Source: Clostridium zeae (GTDB lineage: Bacteria; Bacillota; Clostridia; Clostridiales; Clostridiaceae). From it: a DNA stretch of 64,000 bases. Shown here in pieces: positions 16,396 through 27,743 of this stretch; position 1 is the stretch's first letter; every line of letters begins with the position of its first letter. The DNA is taken from contig NZ_BMBA01000002.1 of assembly GCF_017312485.1 (NCBI RefSeq), positions 920,635 through 984,634 of the forward strand, read 5' to 3'. Under the pieces are notes generated by a model, which was not told the DNA's origin, ran no database searches, and was given only the letters and a program-made list of their open reading frames with translations. The position numbers and the translations under genes are program-made.

Positions 16396-16773
16396 ATGAG
16401 TAAACTGCCTAAAATATCTGATTCTGAGTGGGAAGTAATGGAAATCATCTGGTCAAAGAATGTCTGCACTTCTTCTGAAATTGTTGATGCTTTAAAATAC
16501 AACAGTGAATGGAGTCCTAAAACTATCCACACTCTTATAACCAGACTGGTAAAAAAAGGTGCTGTAGATGTGGATAAAACTTCAACAACTTACAAATACA
16601 GTCCTATTGTATCAGAGAAAGACTTAAAGAATCAGGAAACTAAAACCTTCGTTCAAAAACTCTATGGTGGTTCCCTTAAATTATTAGTTTCTAATTTTAT
16701 AAAAGATGAACACTTAACTAGCGATGAAATTCACGAGCTTAAAAAGATTCTAGATGAAAAAATTGATAAGTAG
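16396..16773 (+). CDS. BlaI/MecI-family transcriptional repressor
   Basis: A 125-residue winged-helix repressor: ISDSEWEVMEIIW at the N-terminus, recognition region SPKTIHTLITRLVKKGAV, and a C-terminal dimerisation helix where the partner protease would cut. AGGAGG precedes the ATG. It sits 8 bp upstream of the M56 peptidase gene, so the two form an operon, and two TACA-N2-TGTA operators cover its promoter. No beta-lactamase or PBP2a gene lies beside it, so the regulated trait is unknown. Confidence 0.93.
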   Translation: MSKLPKISDSEWEVMEIIWSKNVCTSSEIVDALKYNSEWSPKTIHTLITRLVKKGAVDVDKTSTTYKYSPIVSEKDLKNQETKTFVQKLYGGSLKLLVSNFIKDEHLTSDEIHELKKILDEKIDK

Positions 16774-16781
16774 GTGAACTT

Positions 16782-18533
16782 ATGGATTTACTAAACAGGA
16801 TATTTACATCTATTGTATATCTATCTTTAATGGCTAGTGCTGCAGTAGTTATAATATCAGCAATAAAACTTGTATTTAAGAATAAGTTCAGCGGAGCTTG
16901 GCATTATTATATATGGCTAATCGTAGTAGTTCGTCTTATGTTGCCATATTCAATAAATAGTAATATGAGCTTGTTTAATTATATAAATACTGGATTTGAA
17001 AGTAGCTTTAATACGAATATTTCTAGCATTATAGAAGAAAATAATATAAGCAAGGAAGCAATTCCCCCTAATAAATCAAACTCTACTAAGCAAAATGTAG
17101 TACCAAACATTATTAATTATAAAGAAGATAAATTATCTACTAATACTTCTTTCACTGGATCTAGCAACTTATTTCAATATATAAGTTATAGATACCATTT
17201 TGCAATTATATGGCTAGTTGGTATGACTTTGTTAACTCTTTATTTACTATCTTCTTTTATAGTGTTCAGATTTAATATAAATTCTAAGGAAACTAATATT
17301 GCTAAAGATCTATATCCTTTACTGGAAAGCTGCAAAGAAAAGGTTGGTATAAGACGTAAAGTTAAAATACTATATAGTAATGAAATAAATAGTCCTTGTG
17401 TCTTTGGAATACTTGCACCTAAAATACTGATACCTAAAACTTTATTAAATGAATTAAATTCTGCAGATTTAGAATATATACTACTGCATGAACTTTCTCA
17501 TCTTAAAAGAAAAGATTTGTTGCTCAATTGGATAATGACAACTTTACAGATCATTCATTGGTTTAATCCGATTATATGGTTAGCCTTTAGTAAAGCCAGA
17601 AAAGACTGTGAACTAAGTTGCGACAGCTTCGTTCTTGGAAAAATATCTTCAAGTGCATACAAAGAATATGGTGAGACGCTAATTAAAATTGCAGCTTCCT
17701 ACTCTAAATATAAATGGACACCAGGTGTCACTTCAATAGTAAGCACAAGAGAAATAAAAAGGAGAATAATTATGATTACTAAATTCAAAAAGCAAAGCAT
17801 AGCTTGGTCAATAATCGCTTTATCTTTGACTCTATTAGTAGGTTGTGGAAGCCTAACAAATCCGAAAAATAATGAAGCGACTAATAACAACAGCGCTGTT
17901 ACAGATAATACCTCTCAAAGTGCTGATAACAATAATTCTAACAACTCAAATGTAAGTGTACCTAATACTTCAGATAATAATGCAACTAATAATAGTTCCT
18001 CTAACACTTCTAATACTAGTACAAATTCAAATAGCACACCATCTTCACAAGGTCAGTCAACTACCTCAAATAAAAGCACTGAACTTTTGAAAAACATCTA
18101 CAATCTTGCTAAACAAGGTAAAGTTCCTGATTGTGAGTTTGCAAGTAAGGACACTTTATTTGGAGATGTAGCAACTAAATGGGGTGATCCTGAAAAAATT
18201 GATTATGTTGGAGGAGGTAAAACTTCTGCTCGTTATGCCCTTTACAATAAGAAAGGCTTTCATTTTGGAATTAATAAAGGAGATCAAGTTTTTGATGTGC
18301 GTTCCTTTAAGAGTTATCTAAAGGATATAAAATATAATGATGTAGAAAAAACTTTAGGAAAACCAGCTGTAATTAATAAAACTACTACTGAGCATATAAT
18401 TATATATAACGTAAATAAAACTTATCAGCTGATGCTTATCTTTCCTAAGCCAACTGATGCCAATAAAAACCCTTCACTTGATCATATTTCAGTATATGAT
18501 CCTGCTGATGCAGTAAATAATATGGCTGGTTAA
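16782..18533 (+). CDS. M56 (BlaR1-like) membrane metalloprotease with C-terminal DUF4309/YjgB domain
   Basis: A 583-residue sensor-protease. The N-terminal half has membrane helices near residues 10-30, 35-55 and 140-165, and the zinc-binding HELSH motif at about 236-240 followed by KRKDLLLNW. A further helix near 340-360 ends in VGCGS. A Ser/Asn/Thr-rich linker (about 365-432) leads to an extracellular domain (about 434-583) resembling DUF4309/YjgB (LFGDVATKWGDPEKIDYV, LGKPAVI). BlaR1 normally carries a penicillin-binding domain there; none is seen here, so the signal is probably not a beta-lactam. It likely cleaves the BlaI repressor encoded 8 bp upstream. Confidence 0.87.
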   Translation: MDLLNRIFTSIVYLSLMASAAVVIISAIKLVFKNKFSGAWHYYIWLIVVVRLMLPYSINSNMSLFNYINTGFESSFNTNISSIIEENNISKEAIPPNKSNSTKQNVVPNIINYKEDKLSTNTSFTGSSNLFQYISYRYHFAIIWLVGMTLLTLYLLSSFIVFRFNINSKETNIAKDLYPLLESCKEKVGIRRKVKILYSNEINSPCVFGILAPKILIPKTLLNELNSADLEYILLHELSHLKRKDLLLNWIMTTLQIIHWFNPIIWLAFSKARKDCELSCDSFVLGKISSSAYKEYGETLIKIAASYSKYKWTPGVTSIVSTREIKRRIIMITKFKKQSIAWSIIALSLTLLVGCGSLTNPKNNEATNNNSAVTDNTSQSADNNNSNNSNVSVPNTSDNNATNNSSSNTSNTSTNSNSTPSSQGQSTTSNKSTELLKNIYNLAKQGKVPDCEFASKDTLFGDVATKWGDPEKIDYVGGGKTSARYALYNKKGFHFGINKGDQVFDVRSFKSYLKDIKYNDVEKTLGKPAVINKTTTEHIIIYNVNKTYQLMLIFPKPTDANKNPSLDHISVYDPADAVNNMAG

Positions 18534-18551
18534 ATAGACCACTAAATAAAT

Positions 18552-18596
18552 GAGTCACTTTAAGATAAGCTCTTATCTTAAAGTGGCTCGCTTTTT
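18552..18596 (+). terminator. terminator of the blaI-M56 operon
   Basis: 18-bp stem with one mismatch (18552-18569 with 18572-18589) followed by TTTTT. Confidence 0.9.
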
Positions 18597-18730
18597 ATAA
18601 TTCATAACAAATCAAATTTAATTGTATAAAATATTTTTATAGCATATTGACTATTTTATATGTAAAATAAGAATATTAATTCAAAAGTAGCTTTACTTTT
18701 ATAGATATTGTATATTTGAGGTGATTTAAA

Positions 18731-20122
18731 TTGGATATTATAGATAATGAAAAAGTTATAGAAATACTAAAAGATCATAAGGAGTATTTTCATACTGGAA
18801 AAACTAAAGATATAGACTTCAGAATTGATTCCTTGAAGAAGCTAAAGACTTCTATTAAAAATCACGAAAAAGAAATCCTCAATGCTCTTTATAGAGATTT
18901 AGGAAAGAGTGAGTTTGAAGCTTATAGTACCGAGATTGGATTTACATTAGACAGTATAGGCAATTTTGTTAAAAAACTAAAAAAATGGTCCAAAGCAAAA
19001 ACAGTTAGAACTCCTATACATCAAGTCCCATCAAAAAGCTATATAGTTAATGAACCTTACGGTACAGTGCTTATCATTGGGCCTTTTAATTATCCTTTCC
19101 AACTTTTAATTGAGCCTCTAATTGGCGCTATAGCCGCAGGAAATTGTGTGGTATTGAAACCATCGGAGAGTACACCTACAGTTTCAGCTTTGGTAAAAAA
19201 AATAATTGAAGAAACCTTTGATTCTAGTTATATAAGAGTTATAGAAGGAGAAAGAGAAACAACTTCTGCTCTTATAAATTCACCCTTTGACTATATATTC
19301 TTTACAGGAAGTGTACCTGTAGGAAAAATAGTAATGGAGGCAGCAGCTAAGAACCTAGTTCCAGTTACCTTAGAGCTTGGAGGCAAAAGCCCTGTTATAG
19401 TTGATAAAACTGCAAATATAGCTATTGCAGCTAAAAGAATATTATGGGGAAAGCTCATCAATGCTGGCCAAACCTGCATCGCACCTGATTATGTGTTAGT
19501 ACATAAAAACATTAAGGATGAATTTATAAAAAAATTGAAGGAGACAGTGGTAAGCTTTTACGGTGCTGACGCTTCAAAGAGTATTGATTACGGAAGAATA
19601 GTAAACGAAAGACAACTTAACCGTCTAGCCACTATAATAGAAAAAGACAGGTCAAAAATTATTTATGGAGGCAATTACAACCTAAGTACTTTATATATTG
19701 AACCAACCATAATAGACAATGTAAACTGGCAAGATGCAGTAATGGAAGATGAAATATTTGGCCCTATACTTCCTTTGCTTGAATATGAAGATATAAATGC
19801 TGCTATCAGACTTATTAATGAGCATCCTAAACCACTAGCTTTTTACCTCTTCACAGAAGACAAAACTGTAGAAAATCTAGCTTTAAACAGTATTTCCTTT
19901 GGTGGAGGTTGCGTAAATGATACTATATCCCATGTGGCAAGTTCACAGCTGCCTTTTGGAGGAGTAGGTAACTCTGGAATAGGTGCTTATCACGGTAGAT
20001 ATAGCTTTGAGATATTCTCACATAGAAAGAGTATCATTAAGAAAAGTACTAAAGTAGATATAAAATTAATATTTCCACCTTACGGAAACAGAGTCAACTT
20101 AGTAAGAAAGATATTTAAATAA
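18731..20122 (+). CDS. aldehyde dehydrogenase (ALDH3-like)
   Basis: A 463-residue NAD(P)-dependent aldehyde dehydrogenase of the short class 3 type. It shows PFNYPFQL in the coenzyme fold, VTLELGGKSPVIV, and the catalytic Cys near residue 247 in NAGQTCIAPDY. The C-terminal tail is basic and may touch membranes, as in fatty aldehyde members. The start is a TTG at 18731, with GAGGTGAT 5-7 nt upstream. It is a single gene; substrate not evident, with long-chain or aromatic aldehydes plausible. Confidence 0.93.
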   Translation: MDIIDNEKVIEILKDHKEYFHTGKTKDIDFRIDSLKKLKTSIKNHEKEILNALYRDLGKSEFEAYSTEIGFTLDSIGNFVKKLKKWSKAKTVRTPIHQVPSKSYIVNEPYGTVLIIGPFNYPFQLLIEPLIGAIAAGNCVVLKPSESTPTVSALVKKIIEETFDSSYIRVIEGERETTSALINSPFDYIFFTGSVPVGKIVMEAAAKNLVPVTLELGGKSPVIVDKTANIAIAAKRILWGKLINAGQTCIAPDYVLVHKNIKDEFIKKLKETVVSFYGADASKSIDYGRIVNERQLNRLATIIEKDRSKIIYGGNYNLSTLYIEPTIIDNVNWQDAVMEDEIFGPILPLLEYEDINAAIRLINEHPKPLAFYLFTEDKTVENLALNSISFGGGCVNDTISHVASSQLPFGGVGNSGIGAYHGRYSFEIFSHRKSIIKKSTKVDIKLIFPPYGNRVNLVRKIFK

Positions 20123-20150
20123 TATAATGAAATTTAACTTATACAATTAG

Positions 20151-20255
20151 AAAATGGTATTTTGACTACTTGGTAGTATATTTATAATGTAATTTCTAAA
20201 GGGTTGGTTTAGAAAATTCACTATATACTATCATAATAACTCAAAATACCATTTT
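20151..20255. repeat. 105-bp nested inverted repeat between convergent genes
   Basis: Three nested stems: 20151-20165 with 20241-20255 (15 bp perfect, AAAATGGTATTTTGA), 20171-20181 with 20223-20233 (one mismatch), and 20191-20200 with 20208-20218. It separates the aldehyde dehydrogenase (+) from the GH5 gene (-) and may act as a bidirectional terminator, though it is much longer than needed. Confidence 0.75.
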
Positions 20256-20309
20256 TGAATTTTGGTTTCCGTATTTATCTATTGAATCTGGCTTGTATTA
20301 AATATAAGT

Positions 20310-21944
20310 TTATTGTTGTGTAAGATTAAATGCTTCCCATGCACCACCAACTGCTGTTTTAGTTGCATATAGTACACCGTTGTTGTTTAAATCTGCAGTT
20401 ACATAAAGGTTGTTTGCCATAGCTTGAAGAGCTACTGTTCCATCTGCTTGTGATACTTTCTTAAATTTCTCCCACTGTTGGATTGAAGTACTTCTTGCTA
20501 TAAGTTTATTTCCGTTATTAAGATCTGCAGTAACGTATTTTCCATTTGCTTTAGATTGGAAAGATATAGTTCCATCTCCATTGTCTATTACTTTAAATAG
20601 TTCCCAGTCTCCTGCTGTATCTCTATTAGCTATCAATGGATCGTTTCCATAATTATCAGCACTGATTACTTTTCCGTTAGCTCTTGCTGTTAAGTATGAA
20701 TATTGAGAAGTTACTGGTGCTGTAGATGTATATTTCTTAACTAAGTTTTGGAAAGATGTATTTGGTAAGAAGTTTGCAGTATTGAATTTTTGCCACTTAG
20801 AAGCTATAGTAGCAGCACTATCATTATTTATATCTGGAACTGCATTAGTGTTGTATTTATAGAAGCCCCAATGGTTGCTACCATTAGTAATCTTATATGT
20901 CCAGTTTGTCCATGATGCATTTATAGAATTCATTTGTGATAAGAACTTTTCCCATAAATCATCAAAATCGAATACACAGAATTCCCCAGCATAAACTGGT
21001 ATATTCCAAGAAGCTTGATGATCCTTCATTCCTTGAACTGCTGAATCTATTAAACCATTTTGAGCATTCCAATCTGTTGGTTGACTATTAGCCATAGCAT
21101 AATAATGCATTTCATAAACTACATTTGTCCATCCATAAACTGATGGAGCATATAGTTGGTTCCAATCCCAAGCACCTTCCATATATATCATGTGATCAGG
21201 ATCTATAGCACGGATTGCTTGATAAAGTCTGTTATATAATCCATTTAGTTGATCTCTTCCAACTCTGTCTGGTTCATTTAATAAGTCATAACCAGCTACT
21301 GTTGGATTGCCCTTGTAACGATTAGCTATGCCTTGCCATAAAGTTACTGTTCTATCCTGGTATTGAGTGTTCTTCCAAAGTTGTGGATCTGAATTTGCCT
21401 CTCCACAGTTATCAAAAGTGTTTTGTCCTCCAAAAGTTCCGTGAAGATCAAGCAACACATATATTCCTCTAGTTGAACATTCATTTACAAGCCAATCTAG
21501 CTTACTCCATGGATCTGACTTCCAATTACCATACTTGTCCATCAAATCAAGGTAGTATATCGGAACACGAACAAAATTCATGCCCATATTCTTTATGTTA
21601 TCTAAGTCACCAGTATTTAACCATGCATTTTGATAAGTATTAATTAAGCTTTCTTTAGTAGCTTCACCAAATCTGTTTGTCAAAGTTTCACGTAATGTCC
21701 ATTCATCTGTAACGCCTATTGGAGACATCCAACCTTCTTGTAATAGCCATCCGCCTAGATTTGTACCACGAAGATTTACTATTGAGCCTGTTCCCTTGTT
21801 ATCTCTTATTACTGTTCCGCTAGTCTTTAAGAAACCTGTACTTCCGATAGTAGCAGCCTTTGTTTTTACTGTTGAAGTAACCATAGTTCCTAAAAGCATC
21901 AAGGCAGCAATTGCAACTGATAATCCCTTACTTTTTCTTAACAT
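20310..21944 (-). CDS. secreted glycoside hydrolase family 5 enzyme (beta-1,3-glucanase-like) with beta-trefoil domain
   Basis: A 544-residue exported enzyme. Signal peptide: residues 1-31 (cut after TKA). The GH5 TIM barrel is about 45-400: GTNLGGWLLQEGWMSP at its start resembles exo-beta-1,3-glucanases (GH5_9). The acid/base Glu is in LLNEPD (near 222) and the nucleophile Glu in YAGEFCVFD (near 320). Residues about 410-544 hold three YLTARANGK / YVTADLNN / ADLNNNGV repeats, a fascin-like or ricin-like beta-trefoil that probably binds carbohydrate. Substrate is inferred as beta-glucan; xylan or cellulose cannot be excluded. A 5' leader of unknown length precedes the gene. Confidence 0.88.
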   Translation of the reverse strand: MLRKSKGLSVAIAALMLLGTMVTSTVKTKAATIGSTGFLKTSGTVIRDNKGTGSIVNLRGTNLGGWLLQEGWMSPIGVTDEWTLRETLTNRFGEATKESLINTYQNAWLNTGDLDNIKNMGMNFVRVPIYYLDLMDKYGNWKSDPWSKLDWLVNECSTRGIYVLLDLHGTFGGQNTFDNCGEANSDPQLWKNTQYQDRTVTLWQGIANRYKGNPTVAGYDLLNEPDRVGRDQLNGLYNRLYQAIRAIDPDHMIYMEGAWDWNQLYAPSVYGWTNVVYEMHYYAMANSQPTDWNAQNGLIDSAVQGMKDHQASWNIPVYAGEFCVFDFDDLWEKFLSQMNSINASWTNWTYKITNGSNHWGFYKYNTNAVPDINNDSAATIASKWQKFNTANFLPNTSFQNLVKKYTSTAPVTSQYSYLTARANGKVISADNYGNDPLIANRDTAGDWELFKVIDNGDGTISFQSKANGKYVTADLNNGNKLIARSTSIQQWEKFKKVSQADGTVALQAMANNLYVTADLNNNGVLYATKTAVGGAWEAFNLTQQ

Positions 21945-22446
21945 ATTAATTTACCTCCCGTTATTCAAATAATTATTTAGGGTTATCTAAAAATTGTTTA
22001 CAAATGTCGTCTTCTCTTGATGTTATTCAAAGTTATCATTCAAATCAAAATCCTTGTGACTTATTTAGCATAATCCCCTCCCTTATAACAAACATACTCG
22101 TTTTTTCATTGCACAAAAAGCTTTTCGGTAACACATATTTTTTATTATAGTTTCATATGTATAAATTTTAATATTTCCCCATTTATTAATCAAGTATCCA
22201 AAATTATAAAATGGGGTTAATTTTTCGATTTTTTTCAATGTGATTAATATACTTACTTTAAATTTTTATAATTACTGAAAGAAATTTAACAATACAGTAC
22301 ATATTTTTGTCGAAGTATTGAATTTATTATTAGTTCTGTCTTCTACTCTAAATATAGTATCGTTGGTTGAATTATTTACGTTGTTCATAAAAGGTCGCCG
22401 AAATATTCTTCTTAAGTGAGCCATTTTGAACATTTTTCTTTACATT
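21945..22446. other. non-coding gap upstream of the GH5 gene
   Basis: About 500 bp without a credible gene. It should hold the GH5 promoter. CCCCATTT (22177-22184) pairs with AAATGGGG (22209-22216), followed on the plus strand by TTAATTTTT; the role is unclear. Confidence 0.45.
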
Positions 22447-22484
22447 AAAAAAGCTACGGAAACTTCAATTTCCATAGCTTTTTT
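22447..22484 (-). terminator. terminator of the sigma/anti-sigma operon
   Basis: AAAAAAGCTA (22447-22456) pairs with TAGCTTTTTT (22475-22484), extended by GGAAA/TTTCC inside; T-run on the minus strand. It lies 10 bp past the DUF4179 stop. Confidence 0.88.
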
Positions 22485-22493
22485 AAATTATAT

Positions 22494-23978
22494 TTACTTA
22501 CTTAAATCTAATATCATTTGCCTATCCTTCATAAAGAAACCATCTTCATACTTATTATAGACTAAATAATATTCTTCATCTTTATTAAGATTAAATTCAT
22601 AGTCTAAAGTATTGTTTATATTGCTAGCTTTCTGATAATAATCCCATGAAGCAACATTTCTTATTTTGAAAGCTGTACTATCAAATAAATCATTATTGGA
22701 TTGATACTTTTTCATTGATTTTGGAATTATAACGAAAGGTTCTAATGCTCTTCTCGCTATAAAATCTCCTTTGAAAGTTACATTTATTTTTAATTTATTA
22801 TCTTGCTGCTTTATAGAATTTATAGTAAAGTTCATATCTTTACCTTGTTTTAACTCTAGTGGTGTCTTTATTTCTTTTAAACTTATAAATTGATCATCTT
22901 TATATACTATATTGTTCCTAGTATTCAACTTTAAGTTTATTGGTGTTATAATAATTTTTTTTGGTATTTCTTTTACCGGATTAAAGGTCCAAACTTCTTT
23001 TCCATTATCTGCTCTTCCACCTGTCATCCCTAAAGCATTACCTTTTTCATCACATATATATAATCCTCTAAAACTAATTTCTTCGTCAATCTGCTCAAGC
23101 TTTTCTTTTAGTGTGCCATCCTTTAATGATGTATAATAGTCTGCATTAAATTTTGTATCATAATTTGCCAAAATCTTAGTCTCTACCGGTGTAAATACCA
23201 CTCTATCTATAGAAAAATTATATCCATCTATATTAGTTTTATAATTTACATCAAATATCTTAGAATTAGCTTTTAACAACTCTTTTGAAACCTTAAAGTT
23301 GAAATCCCAATTTCCTTCAGCAAATTTATAATTTTGCGTATGGATTTCGTTTATACACCAGTCTATATTAACAACATCATCTAACTTTAAATCAGAGATA
23401 TCATAACTTGTTATTACTGCATATTTTTCTAGTTTATCATCTTCCTTAGATATCTTGGTTTCATCACCACCTATTCTTTCAGAATAAGTCTTTTCTAATA
23501 TCTCCTTTCCATTTATCTTTAGACTATTCTTTCTAAGCTGTACTCCCCATTGAAGCTTCTTATCACTAGTCACTGTATAAATAAATTTCAAGCTGGATTC
23601 ATCATATATAACTCCTTGCAGAGCTACCTCTATACCATCATAGGTTTTGCTCATATTTATTTCAGTAGCATTGGTAATGTAGTTATCATTAAATGAGTAA
23701 ATATTTTTAAGATGCTGAGAAAGCTCCTTTAAAGGAGGTATATTATCAGCTAATGCTGGTGTAACCACAACTGTTGTCAAAACTAAAAATGCTAAGGATG
23801 CTGCGATGATTGCATTTCTTTTCTTATTCGTTTTTCTTTTCTTTATTTCATCTATCTTATCAGTCTTAATAATCTCATATGCTTTACCTAACTTTATATT
23901 AATTGAGTCTGGAATTTTTAATTCTTCTTCTTTGCTAAGCTCTTTTTCCATAATTCTATTAAATAATTTTTCTTCCAT
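22494..23978 (-). CDS. DUF4179-domain membrane protein, probable anti-sigma factor
   Basis: A 494-residue single-pass membrane protein. The cytoplasmic head (1-52) would hold the sigma factor. One helix (about 53-75, IIAASLAFLVLTTVVVTPALA) is followed by a DUF4179 segment (about 76-170) and a large extracellular beta-rich region. Its ATG shares one base with the stop of the ECF sigma gene (TAATG), so translation is coupled. The family regularly accompanies ECF sigma factors and acts as RsiV-like anti-sigma. The signal is unknown. Confidence 0.87.
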   Translation of the reverse strand: MEEKLFNRIMEKELSKEEELKIPDSINIKLGKAYEIIKTDKIDEIKKRKTNKKRNAIIAASLAFLVLTTVVVTPALADNIPPLKELSQHLKNIYSFNDNYITNATEINMSKTYDGIEVALQGVIYDESSLKFIYTVTSDKKLQWGVQLRKNSLKINGKEILEKTYSERIGGDETKISKEDDKLEKYAVITSYDISDLKLDDVVNIDWCINEIHTQNYKFAEGNWDFNFKVSKELLKANSKIFDVNYKTNIDGYNFSIDRVVFTPVETKILANYDTKFNADYYTSLKDGTLKEKLEQIDEEISFRGLYICDEKGNALGMTGGRADNGKEVWTFNPVKEIPKKIIITPINLKLNTRNNIVYKDDQFISLKEIKTPLELKQGKDMNFTINSIKQQDNKLKINVTFKGDFIARRALEPFVIIPKSMKKYQSNNDLFDSTAFKIRNVASWDYYQKASNINNTLDYEFNLNKDEEYYLVYNKYEDGFFMKDRQMILDLSK

Positions 23979-24550
23979 TACTCCTGTACCTCCTTTAATA
24001 ACTGAAATAGCTTATTTCTGGCCCTTGATAGTCTAGACTTAACTGTACCTTCTGAAATATCAAGACACTTGGATATTTCCTTAACACTTAAGTCTTCATA
24101 ATAATAAAGAAGTATTGGTTCTCTAAATTTAAGTTCTAACTTCTTCACCGCCTGCAGCACAGGTTGTTTATCAAAATTATAATCATCTATATAGCTCTCT
24201 TCTTTATGAAATACTTTATCTAAGAACAGAACCTTTTTTCTGCTTCTCAATATGTTATTACATTCATTAACCATTATCTTTATAAGCCAAGTCTTAAAGC
24301 TATGAAGATTTTTGAGATTCTTCAAGCTTTTATAAGCTTTGAGCACAGTTTCTTGCATAGCATCACCGATATCATCATCACTATCCAAAATCGTTCTTCC
24401 CATTCTATATAGATCTACTTTATATTTTTCCATGATGCTTATAAAAGCCTCTTTGTCTCCTTCTTTAGCTAATATTACATTGTTTTCAATATCTGATTGA
24501 TAATCGTCATCCGGTTCAAACATCCCATCACTTACCTCTTCAAAATACAT
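23978..24550 (-). CDS. ECF-type RNA polymerase sigma factor
   Basis: A 190-residue sigma-70 family protein with region 2 (about 30-95: DLYRMGRTILDSDDDIGDAMQETVLKAY, then FKTWLIKIMVNECNN) and region 4 (about 130-185: LLYYYEDLSVKEISKCLDISEGTVKSRLSRARNKL). It directs polymerase to a small regulon, probably envelope-related, under control of the DUF4179 protein encoded next. No typical ECF promoter was identified upstream, where a repeat element lies (24597-24694). Confidence 0.92.
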   Translation of the reverse strand: MYFEEVSDGMFEPDDDYQSDIENNVILAKEGDKEAFISIMEKYKVDLYRMGRTILDSDDDIGDAMQETVLKAYKSLKNLKNLHSFKTWLIKIMVNECNNILRSRKKVLFLDKVFHKEESYIDDYNFDKQPVLQAVKKLELKFREPILLYYYEDLSVKEISKCLDISEGTVKSRLSRARNKLFQLLKEVQE

Positions 24551-24596
24551 ATAAATTCTCCTCTTTATTTTTGAATGAGCATTTGTATAATACTGT

Positions 24597-24694
24597 GGAT
24601 GTACCCCTTCGTAATAAAACTTATTATTTTAAAATTCTCTCACCAGAAACCGTGAGAGTTTTTAAAATAGATTTCGGTTCGAAGCGGTACATCT
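24597..24694. repeat. MITE-like palindromic element, copy 1 (98 bp)
   Basis: Bounded by GGATGT and ACATCT, with subterminal ACCCCTTCG / CGAAGCGGT and an inner hairpin CTCTCAC / GTGAGAG. It aligns without gaps to copy 2 (52102-52199) over all 98 bp with about 16 differences. It lies between the sigma gene (-) and a hydrolase gene (+). No coding capacity. Confidence 0.85.
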
Positions 24695-24919
24695 AAAAAG
24701 CGCTTTTTAATTTAATACACATCTATAAGACGTTCGATTTAGACTTTAGGTTCCCAAAAATAAATTTTTTTTGCGAAAACTCATTAATGCATCGGATGTA
24801 TAACCACTTAATTTCAACACGGTGCTTTAACATCTAAAATATATTTTCTATTATTTGGTACAAATATCCTTGTATTAGAATAGTGTATAATGAAATAATT
24901 CTATTTTGGAGAGATTATA
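24695..24919. other. gap with decayed repeat pieces
   Basis: Holds the palindrome AAAAAGCGCTTTTT (24695-24708), a further ACATCT (24719-24724) and a short GGATGT...CACTT...ACATCT segment (24794-24835) that resembles a shrunken copy of the 98-bp element. Part of the latter (24808-24824) recurs inverted at 44492-44508. The hydrolase promoter should lie at its right end. Confidence 0.45.
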
Positions 24920-25732
24920 TTGGGATATTACGTTAAGACAGATGATGATGTAAAGATATATGTAGAAGATATTAATACAAAGGGTGATAAAACTATATTA
25001 TTTATTCATGGATGGCCAGCAAATCATAATTTGTTTGAATATCAATTTGATGAATTACCTAAGCTTGGATATAGATGTATAGGCATTGACATAAGAGGCT
25101 TCGGACAATCAGATAAGCCTGCTGAAGGCTATGACTACGATCGATTAGCTGATGATGTTAGATGTGTTGTTAATGCCATAAAGCTAAAGGACTTTACCCT
25201 TGGAGGTCATTCTGTAGGGGGAGCAATAGCTATTAAATACATGTGTCGCCATAAAGGTTATGGCGTATCTAAGCTTGCTCTATTTGCAGCAGCAGCGCCT
25301 AGCTTAACTAGAAGACCTGAATTCCCTGCTGGCGTTAGTAAAGAAGATGTAACAGATCTTATTGACCAAACATATGTAGATAGACCAAAAATGCTCGGAA
25401 CCTTTGGTGAAATGTTCTTTTTCCAAAACATAACTAAGCCATTTTCCCAGTGGTTCTTCAACCTTGGGCTAGCGGCCTCTGGAATAGCTACAGCAGCAGT
25501 TGCTACTTCCTTTAGGGATGAAGAGTTATTTTCTGATATAAAAAAAATTGAAGTACCAACTCTAATTCTCCATGGAATCCATGATAAGGTTTGTCTTTTC
25601 CCTCTTGCGGTTGCATTAAACCAAGGAATCAAAGATTCTAAACTAGTACCTTTTGAAAATAGCGGACATGGTCTATTTTATGAAGAAAAAGATAAATTTA
25701 ATAAAGAATTAGTAAATTTCATAGAAGATTAA
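24920..25732 (+). CDS. alpha/beta hydrolase
   Basis: A 270-residue soluble hydrolase. HGWPANHNLFEYQ holds the oxyanion loop, GHSVGG the nucleophile Ser (near residue 96), ILHGIHDKV the acidic residue, and NSGHGLFYEE the catalytic His. It resembles haloperoxidase/esterase-like members; the substrate is unknown. The start is a TTG at 24920 with GGAGAG about 7 nt upstream; the protein then begins GYYVKTDDDVKIYVED, as usual for the family. Single gene with a strong terminator. Confidence 0.9.
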   Translation: MGYYVKTDDDVKIYVEDINTKGDKTILFIHGWPANHNLFEYQFDELPKLGYRCIGIDIRGFGQSDKPAEGYDYDRLADDVRCVVNAIKLKDFTLGGHSVGGAIAIKYMCRHKGYGVSKLALFAAAAPSLTRRPEFPAGVSKEDVTDLIDQTYVDRPKMLGTFGEMFFFQNITKPFSQWFFNLGLAASGIATAAVATSFRDEELFSDIKKIEVPTLILHGIHDKVCLFPLAVALNQGIKDSKLVPFENSGHGLFYEEKDKFNKELVNFIED

Positions 25733-25735
25733 AAT

Positions 25736-25779
25736 AAAAATGCCAGTTCAAAAGCAAAGCTTTCAATACTGGCATTTTT
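25736..25779. terminator. terminator between hydrolase and PTS genes
   Basis: Perfect 12-bp arms (25736-25747 and 25768-25779, AAAAATGCCAGT). A/T runs on both sides allow use in both directions. Confidence 0.88.
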
Positions 25780-25820
25780 ATTTATAGTAAAATTTCATCA
25801 AAATATAATATGCAGATAAA

Positions 25821-27731
<1,911 letters not shown>

Positions 27732-27743
27732 TTAAAGTAAAGA

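Noticed and set aside
24672-24694. GGTTCGAA motif resembling a tRNA T-arm
   Set aside because: It is part of the 98-bp repeat end; no acceptor, D or anticodon stem fits around it.
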